NCBI GenBank assembly: GCA_946188345.1
Contig: CAMHUI010000001.1
Coordinates: forward strand, 62,001 to 126,000
Length of the DNA: 64,000 bases
Direction of reading: 5' to 3'
Source: an uncultured Prevotellaceae bacterium
GTDB lineage: Bacteria > Bacteroidota > Bacteroidia > Bacteroidales > Bacteroidaceae
Shown: positions 34,897 to 42,402 of the stretch, in pieces
How positions within the stretch are numbered: position 1 is the stretch's first letter
Layout of the letters: each line of letters opens with the position of its first letter
Translations under genes and position numbers: made by a program
Notes under the pieces: generated by a model
The model's input: the letters and a program-made list of their open reading frames with translations, nothing else
What the model was told of the DNA's origin: nothing
Database searches by the model: none

Positions 34897-36510
34897 ATGA
34901 AGACGCGCGACTGCTTATTAATCGTCCTGATGACTGCACTGCTGAGCGTTCCGGCCGGCTATGAGCCCGGACACTTCGCCAAGATGCTGTTTGCGACTGC
35001 CGCGGTGCAGTCGGCAGGCTGGGCTGTGGTGTTGTGGTGGCTCACGCGCCGCAACGCATGGCTGCGCCTGACGGTCGTCCTCATCTTGTTCCTGCTGTTT
35101 GCCGTCGAGACCTTTACCTACCTGCGGTTCGGCTCGCGCTTCAACCCCGCCATCCTCACCATCGTCCTGCAGACCACACGCACAGAGGCATGGGAGTTTC
35201 TGCGCACCTACGTCAGGTGGTGGCACGCAGGACTGCTCCTCGCCGGCCTCGCTGCCGTGGTAGGACTGACACACATGCTCAGTCCGTCAGCACCTCGGCG
35301 CTACTCGTCCAGGAGAAAGCCCCTCAACAGACTTCTCCGACTGGGCGCCGCTGCCGGGGTGGCGTTGCTCTGTTGCCTGCCATTGCTGCCGCTGCCCTGC
35401 GCCATGGGGCACAACAGCGTGAGCGAGCTGGTGGCCTCGACACGTTTCGTGGTGAGCCGTCATGGCGAGATTGACCGCCTCATGGCCGTCAACACCATGG
35501 CTGCCGACGTCGAGAAGGCTACTGAAGGGCCCGCCGTCTACCTGATTCTCGGCGAGTCGTTCGACCGCCATCACTCCAGTCTCTATGGCTACAGCCTGCC
35601 CACGTCGCCGCGCCTGGAGGCAGAGCGCAAGGGCGGACTGCTCACCGTCTTCACCGAGGTCACCTCGCCCACATGTGCCACAGCCGATGCCATGCGCCTG
35701 CTCTTCACCCTACAGGGCTGCGAAGAACCGGCAGCCGACGACACCGTCCGCTACGTGCTCATGCCGGCAGTGTTCAGAAAGGCAGGGTGGAACGTACGCT
35801 ATCTCGACAACCAGTTCACCCGCACCTCCGGCGGAGCCCTGGACTACAGCTGTGCCTACTTCCTCAACCCAGCACCTATCAGCGAGGCCTGCTTCGACTT
35901 CCGCAACGACCGCACGTTCGCCTTCGACGACGACTTCGTCAGCCATTATGCCGACAGTCTCTCGCCCCGGCCCGCCACACTCACCATCGTCCACCTGAAG
36001 GGTCAGCACTTCGATGCCGCTGAGCGCTATCCCGAACGCGAGGCGTTCTTCACCGCCGCCGACATCCGGCGCCCCGACCTCAGCGAGCGACAACGCCGAC
36101 AGGTGGCAGAATACGACAACGCCACACGATACAACGACCGCGTCGTGGCCCACATCCTCGACCTATGCCGGTGCGGAGACGCCGTCGCCGTCTACCTCAG
36201 CGACCACGGCGAACAGCTCTACGACGGGCCGCACCACTACTTCGGGCGTACCTTCGGCGCCTACTGGGAGCCGGAAGTGCAGGACCACGTGTTCCGCATC
36301 CCACTGACAATCTGGTGCAGCCCGGCCTATGCCGCCGCCCATCCCGCCGTGACAGAAGCCGTCAGCCAAGCCGCCGACCTACCCTTCTGCAGTGCCGACC
36401 TGCCCTATCTGCTCTTCCATCTGGCAGGCATCGACAGCCCACACCATCAGCCCGCCCGAAGCCCGCTGAGCACCAGCTACCAGCCACACGCCATCCGCCT
36501 CGGACTGTAA
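34897..36510 (+). CDS. EptA-like phosphoethanolamine transferase
   Basis: A 537-residue inner-membrane protein with about five N-terminal hydrophobic segments (residues 1-170) and a periplasmic sulfatase-fold domain. Phosphoethanolamine transferases modify lipid A or surface glycans. Motifs are LILGESFDRHHSSLYGY (about residue 216), the nucleophile region TSPTCATADAMRLLFT (threonine near residue 256), the metal ligands in SDHGEQLYDG (about 434) and a histidine in HHYFGR just after. Membrane part and length fit the EptA/CptA group. Together with PagL it suggests lipid A remodelling. It is monocistronic, with a promoter before and a terminator after. Confidence 0.87.
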   Translation: MKTRDCLLIVLMTALLSVPAGYEPGHFAKMLFATAAVQSAGWAVVLWWLTRRNAWLRLTVVLILFLLFAVETFTYLRFGSRFNPAILTIVLQTTRTEAWEFLRTYVRWWHAGLLLAGLAAVVGLTHMLSPSAPRRYSSRRKPLNRLLRLGAAAGVALLCCLPLLPLPCAMGHNSVSELVASTRFVVSRHGEIDRLMAVNTMAADVEKATEGPAVYLILGESFDRHHSSLYGYSLPTSPRLEAERKGGLLTVFTEVTSPTCATADAMRLLFTLQGCEEPAADDTVRYVLMPAVFRKAGWNVRYLDNQFTRTSGGALDYSCAYFLNPAPISEACFDFRNDRTFAFDDDFVSHYADSLSPRPATLTIVHLKGQHFDAAERYPEREAFFTAADIRRPDLSERQRRQVAEYDNATRYNDRVVAHILDLCRCGDAVAVYLSDHGEQLYDGPHHYFGRTFGAYWEPEVQDHVFRIPLTIWCSPAYAAAHPAVTEAVSQAADLPFCSADLPYLLFHLAGIDSPHHQPARSPLSTSYQPHAIRLGL

Positions 36511-36541
36511 GAAAAGAAATAAATGAAAACCAATAAAAGTG

Positions 36542-36586
36542 AAAGTCTGTGAGCCTTCCTATGAAGAAAGCTCACAGACTTTTTTC
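36542..36586 (+). terminator. intrinsic terminator between convergent genes
   Basis: AAAGTCTGTGAGC pairs with GCTCACAGACTTT around a 15-base loop, with Ts on the right and As on the left, so it can work in both directions for the EptA-like and SusD-like genes. Confidence 0.88.
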
Positions 36587-36629
36587 AGCTATTATGCGTT
36601 GGAAGATTGTTAAAGAATGGAAGACAATC

Positions 36630-38471
36630 TTAATACCCAGAGTTTTGCCTAAGATTTGGATTATTCATCAATTCTCTCTCTGGGACCGGCATCAGCAATT
36701 CATGGTCCTCGCATCCGGTAACAGTCTGTGCGAGGCCGAGCCTCTTCAAGGCTGCCCAGTAGCCATATTCCGTGCAGAGGGACTCCTGCCATTCTGAGCT
36801 TAGAGATTCGACTTCTCCCTGAGCCTCTCTCAGCAGCAAGTCGTAATGCTTCCGCGTATAGACCGGCTGGTTGTGTCCTTCTGATGTGAGGGCGAAGATT
36901 ACTGCCTCTGCACCTACGATGTTGCCATCGTAGATGGCAGATGCGTCAGCGATGACACCATCATAGTTGAATGGATTGATTCCGGCCAGAACGTCAGATG
37001 CAACGTCTTTTTGCTCAAGTGCCAAGGTCACTTCTGCCAGCAGCATCAGCGCTGCATCACGGGTGAAGTAGCATTTGTTCTTGATAGCCTCATCGTAATG
37101 GTCAGGCAGATAATTAAGTGCCATTTCAACTTTTTCCCTTGCAAAAGCCAGGATCTCGTCTCGGGTGGCCGCAACAAGATTGACAGCATCGCCCAGTGAA
37201 TAGGACTGCGTGACGAGCGGCACAGCTCCCCATAACACTGCGAGGTTGAAATAGGTAAAGGCCCTGATGACCTCGGCCTGACTGAACAGAGCATCCCCCT
37301 CTGCTGAGTTGAGGGCATGGACTCTTTCAAGGATTTCCTCCCTGCGGTCAAGGAGCATATTCACGCGGCTGATGGTAGCATAGGCATTCGTGTATGCTGC
37401 GCTTACCAACGGAGAGCTGGGCGTGAGCTGGGCGAAAGTAAGAGAAGGATTCCACCAGGGTGCAGACTCGGCGACTTTTTGTGTGCGGATGAATTCGAGC
37501 TGTAGCTGGGAGTTCACAAACTGCTGCAAGGCTGCATAGCAACCGTTAAGAACGATATAAACCTCCTCCTTAGTTTTGAAGAAGCTGTCATCAACGACCA
37601 CCACGTTGGGCTCTTCGTTAAGTCCTTCCGCATCAGAGTCGTCAATGATTCCGTCGCCATTGAAGTCAATGAACTCTGAGAAATCATCACATTGCAGGTC
37701 GACCCCCTTGTTGGCATAGAACGCCTTCATGCTTTCAATAACCTCGCTGGGATGAGCGTTCTCCTGTCCCTTCTTGATGTCCTCCCGGATGGTGGCATTA
37801 TCTATCTGCCCATTGTCGGCAAAGTCGGTTGAGAATTTAGAGATAAACTCCGTAAACTCAGCCTCGCTGCGGTTGTAGAGCATGATTGTCGAGATGGCCA
37901 ACAGGATAGCAGAGTTCTTGTTGTTGTCGGTGATGGAAACGCCTTCGGGCACGCTGATTTCTTCGGTAATGGCAAAGCAGGCAAGAAGTTCCTTCTCTGC
38001 CTGTTTCTTTGCAGCAGAAAAGTCCATGTCGTCGCGAACCAGCTTCTTCACACGCCCATACTCCAGATGGGTAAGCAGATTGACATTCACGGAATTCCTG
38101 TTTGCCACATTCGAGAGGGCATTCAGCGTTATCTGCGAGTGGGAAAGCTCTCCCTTCACCTCATTATAGAAGTAGCCGCTTGTCTCCAATTCCACAAACT
38201 GGCTGTTCAGCTGGATGGGACTGTCGAAGGCAAAGGCACCCAAGTCGCTGGTCGTCTGTGTCTTGAAGGACTTACCCGTTTGCGAAAGGGTGGCTTCCAA
38301 CTCATACAACGTGACTTTAGACCCTTGCACGAACGGACCTTTCTCTATGTTACCAGACACATTGGATTTCTCCAACATCTGCCGGCTTTCACCGTCGTCA
38401 TCGCTGCTGCATGAGGTAAATGCAACTGATAGCACAACGGCAAAGACGGATACAAAAAGTTCAAATTTCAT
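36630..38471 (-). CDS. orphan SusD/RagB-like lipoprotein with an extra N-terminal module
   Basis: A 613-residue lipoprotein. Signal peptide MKFELFVSVFAVVLSVAF with lipobox TSC places the mature start at Cys near residue 21. Residues about 35-270 are a separate module (GNIEKGPFVQGSKVTLYELE; a carboxypeptidase-regulatory-like sandwich, then a helical region) ending in a dockerin/EF-hand-like loop FNGDGIIDDSDAEG. Residues about 290-613 are SusD-like: FFKTKEEVYIVLNGCYAAL, EVIRAFTYFNLAVLWGAVPL and the end PVPERELMNNPNLRQNSGY, which is typical of SusD. No SusC partner is in the window. A longer frame to 38498 would start inside the promoter, so the ATG at 38471 is used. Confidence 0.8.
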   Translation of the reverse strand: MKFELFVSVFAVVLSVAFTSCSSDDDGESRQMLEKSNVSGNIEKGPFVQGSKVTLYELEATLSQTGKSFKTQTTSDLGAFAFDSPIQLNSQFVELETSGYFYNEVKGELSHSQITLNALSNVANRNSVNVNLLTHLEYGRVKKLVRDDMDFSAAKKQAEKELLACFAITEEISVPEGVSITDNNKNSAILLAISTIMLYNRSEAEFTEFISKFSTDFADNGQIDNATIREDIKKGQENAHPSEVIESMKAFYANKGVDLQCDDFSEFIDFNGDGIIDDSDAEGLNEEPNVVVVDDSFFKTKEEVYIVLNGCYAALQQFVNSQLQLEFIRTQKVAESAPWWNPSLTFAQLTPSSPLVSAAYTNAYATISRVNMLLDRREEILERVHALNSAEGDALFSQAEVIRAFTYFNLAVLWGAVPLVTQSYSLGDAVNLVAATRDEILAFAREKVEMALNYLPDHYDEAIKNKCYFTRDAALMLLAEVTLALEQKDVASDVLAGINPFNYDGVIADASAIYDGNIVGAEAVIFALTSEGHNQPVYTRKHYDLLLREAQGEVESLSSEWQESLCTEYGYWAALKRLGLAQTVTGCEDHELLMPVPERELMNNPNLRQNSGY

Positions 38472-38495
38472 ATAACGCTCTACTTTTAGCTGCTG

Positions 38496-38526
38496 CAAAG
38501 GTAGCGAGATTATTTATAAAAAAACA
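38496..38526 (-). promoter_or_regulatory. promoter of the SusD-like gene
   Basis: On the minus strand a TTTG near 38525 is followed after about 20 bp of AT-rich DNA by TACCTTTG at 38503-38496. Transcription should start near 38490, which excludes the start codon at 38498. Confidence 0.65.
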
Positions 38527-38557
38527 AAGGACCGCAATAATCAAATGTGGATTTTTG

Positions 38558-38571
38558 TTATTTTAACTCTA
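38558..38571 (+). repeat. 14-bp direct repeat, left boundary of the island
   Basis: TTATTTTAACTCTA, repeated exactly at 41445-41458. The two copies enclose the IS66 fragment, the AT-rich gene and the IS982-type element. Just inside the left copy the sequence GTAAGTTG could be a worn IS66-type end, as IS66 tips begin with GTAA. Confidence 0.55.
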
Positions 38572-38754
38572 CCCACGTAAGTTGTAACTGTTCAGCGATT
38601 ATCCCATTCAGTCCATTAGTTAGTATTCTCACCTCGCAAACAGATTACAATCCCATATAGTGGTACGAGCATTCCCCTTCGTCGAATCCTTATAGTCCGC
38701 ATTTTACAAATATCTGATTATCAGCAAAATATCTCAAAAATAGTTACTAAAAAG

Positions 38755-38786
38755 TTTGGCTATTTCAGATATTTTTCGTACCTTTG
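38755..38786 (+). promoter_or_regulatory. promoter of the IS66 fragment
   Basis: TTTG at 38755-38758, a 20-bp spacer and TACCTTTG at 38779-38786. About 50 bp around it closely resemble the region at 40421-40470 in the IS982-type element. Confidence 0.65.
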
Positions 38787-39277
38787 TATCTGTGAATCAG
38801 AAGGTTACTGACATATCGGATGCACTGCAGACCATGACTGAGGAGATGCGGTTGATGCGCGAGACGATTGACTCGCAGCATACAGAAATATGTAATCTTA
38901 ACCGCAAGGCGGAGGCTCTACATCAGGAAGTCCGTTGCTTGAAAAAAGAAAATGAGACGCTTCGTGAGCAACTTGCCAAATACGAAACTCCTGAGAAGAA
39001 CTCCGGCAACAGCAGTACACCTCCCTCTAAGGAAAGCATGAAGGACGAAGCCATCCGCCGTACCAAGACCCTGCGCAAGCCGACAGGCAGGAAGCCTGGC
39101 GGACAGAAGGGACATGAGGGCAGTACCTTGAAGATGACACAGACACCAGATGAGACCGAGGACATAGTGGCCAACTACTGCACCAAAAGCGGTGCCTCTC
39201 TGGAAGACTGCGAACGCATACTGGACTATGTGACACAGGTCGTTTCCATTCGAGGACTGAACAATCTTACAAAATAG
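38756..39277 (+). pseudogene. IS66-type transposase (TnpC), N-terminal fragment
   Basis: The frame encodes the N-terminal part of an IS66-family transposase: a coiled coil (about residues 25-75, with heptads of Leu/Met), then EKNSGNSSTPPSKE and KPTGRKPGGQKGHEGS, which are diagnostic for this family, then the start of the zinc-binding region. Only one Cys of the usual CxxCG pairs is left before the frame ends at 39277. The catalytic DDE domain (about 300 residues) is missing, so the gene is dead. The first ATG is at 38834; the upstream codons overlap the promoter. The sequence after about 39245 no longer fits the family. Confidence 0.8.
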
Positions 39278-39280
39278 ATT

Positions 39281-40330
39281 ATGAACATAGAAAAATGCCT
39301 TAAAGCTTATTCTGACATTTTTTATCATGAAATGTACGGGATAAACCATCATATTAATTCTAAAAGATTGTTGGAACAACAATCGATTGATTTTTTAAAT
39401 TCCTATGGAATGAGTGATTCTGAGTATAGAAATACCTGCTTTCCTATTATGGAAAGAATTTTTAAATTTAACCCAAGGGAAATATTTGATTTGAGGAGAG
39501 AATCCGTCTCAAACCTATTTTGTGGCAGTTTCAATTTTTTTGCATATCATTCATCTCCATTATTTTGGAAAAGGACCTATGAAATGATTCAGAATATTTG
39601 CAAAGAATGCAAAGATTGTTATATTTATATTATCGAAGCAGAATGTTGTGAAGAAGATACTGATATAGCCTTTAAAATAAAAATTCCCGCTTGTTTTTCA
39701 TGGGAAAAGATCTCTTGTGGAGGATACATAACAGATGTACTATTTAATATGTTTCAAAAAAACTATTTTGTGTTTGGAGATAGCGGGAAATGGGGCAGAT
39801 GGTGTGACTATGACAATGATATTATTGATTATGAAATATTTGGCTTTAAATTATTGAATAAATCCATCTCTGACTACAAAGATTTTTATTCTATCAGCTA
39901 TGACGAATTCCGTGAATACAATTATATCCCCAACAACTTGAAAGTTGGTTTTTGGAATAATATCAAAAAGAAACAAAATGACAAAATAATATACTTTTAC
40001 TACAAAGAAGATAAAAAAGCACAATACCAGCTAAAAAGTATTATCGATATTTTTGCCACTTTACCGCTAAGAAAATCTGCTCCACTCCCTGCAAACGAAA
40101 TTGGCGTAACATACTATATTGAATACGACAAGACCAATGAAGTCACAACGCGATATATCATCTTAGGCCCGAACAATGATGTTGTAGAAATTGCACCCAA
40201 CAGATTTTCTTTAGGCTGGCTGATTGATGAAGGTGTGACTTTGACAACATACACTGAAACACATCTTATACATTACATAGACAAGGAGTTCTTTGAAGAT
40301 TTGTGGATAAAAGCAAGCAATGTAATATAA
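39281..40330 (+). CDS. AT-rich gene of unknown function (possibly immunity-like)
   Basis: A 349-residue protein encoded by DNA that is far richer in A+T than any other gene here, which points to recent transfer. It has no signal peptide or membrane segment, and many Tyr, Phe, Ile, Asn and Asp. Two parts can be seen: residues about 90-200, with NYFVFGDSGKWGRWCDYDND in the middle, and residues about 265-349 (YYIEYDKTNEVTTRYIILGP ... HYIDKEFFEDLWIKASN). I do not recognise a family. The small globular style and isolation between IS elements recall immunity proteins of polymorphic toxins, but that is speculation. It starts three bases after the IS66 fragment and may use its promoter. Confidence 0.72.
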   Translation: MNIEKCLKAYSDIFYHEMYGINHHINSKRLLEQQSIDFLNSYGMSDSEYRNTCFPIMERIFKFNPREIFDLRRESVSNLFCGSFNFFAYHSSPLFWKRTYEMIQNICKECKDCYIYIIEAECCEEDTDIAFKIKIPACFSWEKISCGGYITDVLFNMFQKNYFVFGDSGKWGRWCDYDNDIIDYEIFGFKLLNKSISDYKDFYSISYDEFREYNYIPNNLKVGFWNNIKKKQNDKIIYFYYKEDKKAQYQLKSIIDIFATLPLRKSAPLPANEIGVTYYIEYDKTNEVTTRYIILGPNNDVVEIAPNRFSLGWLIDEGVTLTTYTETHLIHYIDKEFFEDLWIKASNVI

Positions 40331-40394
40331 TTGATTTTTATGAACCGAATTATCACAAAAATAGGAGATTTCTTTTGTATGGAGTTTGACGAAT

Positions 40395-41443
40395 ACCCCA
40401 GTTCGGGATAAGAAAGTTGTCAAAAAAGTTGGTAATCTGAGATATTTTTTTGTACCTTATATCTGAATTCCAATCACTTATAAAGTTAAACAAAAGAATA
40501 CGCTCATGATTACCGAAGACAAATTTACAGAAATTTTCTGTGCCGTGGATGAATTTTGCAAAGAATTTGATAAGCAGACGGACAAAAAATCTCTTATGTC
40601 CTCTGGTGGTAAGGCTCGCCGCTATCGTAAGGCCTCCCTCTCCGACAGTGAGATTATGACTATCTTGATAGTGTTCCAGTTCGGTTCCTTCCGCAATTTC
40701 AAACACTACTACCTGTTCTTTATCAAGGAGCATCTGAAGGCAGACTTTCCACATGCCGTATCCTACAACCGCTTCGTGGAACTCGAGAGCCGCGTGTTCT
40801 TCCAGATGATGTTCTTCCTTAACCTCTCAGCCTTTGGGCGCTGTACGGGTATCAGTTTCGTGGATTCTACGATGGTGCCTGTCTGCCACAATCTTAGGCG
40901 CTACGCCAACAAGGTCTTCAAGGGACTGGCTACGGACGGGAAGGGGACGATGGGATGGTGCCATGGTTTCAAGCTGCATCTGGTCTGCAACGACAGGGGG
41001 GAGATTATCACGTCCTGCTTCACTGGTGCCAATGTGGATGACAGGGACCCAAAAGTCTGGGCTGTCCTGGCCAAGACGCTTTACGGGAAACTCTTTGCCG
41101 ACAGGGGATACATCTCACCCAGACTCTTTGACATGCTTTTCGAAGACGGGATACATCTGGTCACTGGGATTAGAGCTAACATGAAGAATAAACTCATGCC
41201 CATGTGGGATAAAATTATGCTTCGAAAGAGATGTATCATAGAGACCATTAACGACATGCTCAAGAATACGGCGCAACTGGTACATTCAAGACATAGGTCG
41301 GTCAACAATTTTATCATGAGTATGATTGCTGCACTGGCGGCATATTGTTTCTTCGATAACAAACCACAGGCGCTACAGGGATATTACATTGAAAACACTA
41401 AGCAACTTATGCTTTTTTAGAACTTCTTATCCCGAACTGGGGT
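40395..41443 (+). mobile_element. IS982-family insertion sequence, complete
   Basis: A 1049-bp element with perfect 18-bp terminal inverted repeats, ACCCCAGTTCGGGATAAG at 40395-40412 and its complement at 41426-41443, enclosing a single intact transposase gene. I see no obvious target duplication directly beside the repeats. Confidence 0.9.
40506..41420 (+). CDS. IS982-family transposase
   Basis: A 304-residue DDE transposase of the IS982 type, apparently intact. Typical segments are SLSDSEIMTILIVFQFGSFR (N-terminal), SYNRFVELESR near residue 83, ISFVDSTMVPVCHNLRR with the first aspartate near residue 119, FKLHLVCNDRGEII near residue 155, FADRGYIS with the second aspartate near residue 198, and IETINDMLKNTAQLVHSRHRS with the glutamate near residue 247. 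It is preceded by a promoter-like segment inside the left end of the element, with a degenerate -7 box TACCTTAT. Confidence 0.92.
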   Translation: MITEDKFTEIFCAVDEFCKEFDKQTDKKSLMSSGGKARRYRKASLSDSEIMTILIVFQFGSFRNFKHYYLFFIKEHLKADFPHAVSYNRFVELESRVFFQMMFFLNLSAFGRCTGISFVDSTMVPVCHNLRRYANKVFKGLATDGKGTMGWCHGFKLHLVCNDRGEIITSCFTGANVDDRDPKVWAVLAKTLYGKLFADRGYISPRLFDMLFEDGIHLVTGIRANMKNKLMPMWDKIMLRKRCIIETINDMLKNTAQLVHSRHRSVNNFIMSMIAALAAYCFFDNKPQALQGYYIENTKQLMLF

Positions 41444-41444
41444 T

Positions 41445-41458
41445 TTATTTTAACTCTA
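41445..41458 (+). repeat. 14-bp direct repeat, right boundary of the island
   Basis: TTATTTTAACTCTA, identical to 38558-38571, two bases outside the right inverted repeat of the IS982-type element. Confidence 0.55.
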
Positions 41459-41622
41459 ATCGCGCAAGGTGAAGGTGAAAAGACAAGGAGACATGGGTCT
41501 GGAACTCCCCGTCGGGGTTTCCAATTCCATATCTCCTAAAACAAGAATGATTATCGCGGTCAGAGCCGATGCAACAGCACTTGCCTGACGGCTATCACAG
41601 ACTATGTATCGTACCTCATGCT

Positions 41623-42333
41623 TCAGTCTTCTTTCACAATGGGATAGAGTTCAATGAATTCACCTTGGTGTCTCCTGCCGTCGTTGATGAGCTCAGCAAC
41701 CTTCCGGCCAACGGTGTCTATGTCGTGGAAACCAGGCAGAGCCATGTTGCCATTGAGATCGGTAGTGGTGGGACCAGGGTGAACAGAGAAAGTCTCCACT
41801 GGTGTGTCTGATTGTTGGAACTCGATGGCCATCACGCCCATCATAGCGTTTTGGGCAGCCTTGCTGGCAACGTATGCCAGTGGATGCCAGTAGGGGCTGA
41901 TGTCCGATGGGACGGTGATGTTGACAATCCGGCCGCTGTTCTTGGAAAGCAAGGGTGTCAGGGCCTTAGTGAGAGCGAAGGTGCCGATGAAGTTCACGTC
42001 GAGGGTTTCGCGGATGACGTTGATTTCCGTGTGGAGGCTGTCAACGCTCATGTCGCCTGGGATGCCAGCGTTGTTCACCAGCAGAGTCAACCCAGGAAAG
42101 CGCTCGCTGATAGTCTGCGCTGCCGCTTCGATGCCATCCAAATCCTTCAGCTCAATGTTTACCCATCCGAGCACTTGAACGCCCTCGGCCTCAAGTTTTC
42201 GGACGGCATCCAAGGCCCTCTGTTCATCGCGTGCACCGACAACCACTTTCCAACCACAGCGACCAAGGTGCTTTGCTATGCCATAACCGATGCCCTTGTT
42301 GGCACCTGTCACTAATACTATATGCTCTTTCAT
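41623..42333 (-). CDS. short-chain dehydrogenase/reductase
   Basis: A 236-residue cytosolic SDR-family oxidoreductase using NAD(P)H. The cofactor motif is VTGANKGIG (residues 8-16), the structural motif NNAG is at 87-90, and the active-site YxxxK is Y154-x3-K158. The serine usually found about 13 residues before the tyrosine is not in its normal place: the segment reads NITVPSDISPYWHPLAY, so S143 or S146 would have to serve. Closest in style to carbonyl-reductase-like SDRs. The substrate is unknown. It is 69 bp downstream of metY on the same strand and may be co-transcribed. Confidence 0.85.
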   Translation of the reverse strand: MKEHIVLVTGANKGIGYGIAKHLGRCGWKVVVGARDEQRALDAVRKLEAEGVQVLGWVNIELKDLDGIEAAAQTISERFPGLTLLVNNAGIPGDMSVDSLHTEINVIRETLDVNFIGTFALTKALTPLLSKNSGRIVNITVPSDISPYWHPLAYVASKAAQNAMMGVMAIEFQQSDTPVETFSVHPGPTTTDLNGNMALPGFHDIDTVGRKVAELINDGRRHQGEFIELYPIVKED

Positions 42334-42402
42334 GATGACACCTTTTGGGCTAAGTTACCAATAGAGGAGGTCAAACAAATGTGAAATCCGCTACTCTTTG
42401 TC

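Noticed and set aside
38472..38498. Longer N-terminus for the SusD-like protein starting at 38498
   Set aside because: That codon lies inside the -7 box; transcription would start downstream of it, and the signal peptide begins at the ATG at 38471.
41459..41622. Open minus-strand frame between the IS982-type element and the SDR gene
   Set aside because: It lacks a start codon in a sensible place, shows no family resemblance, and is short enough to be chance; a decayed gene cannot be excluded.
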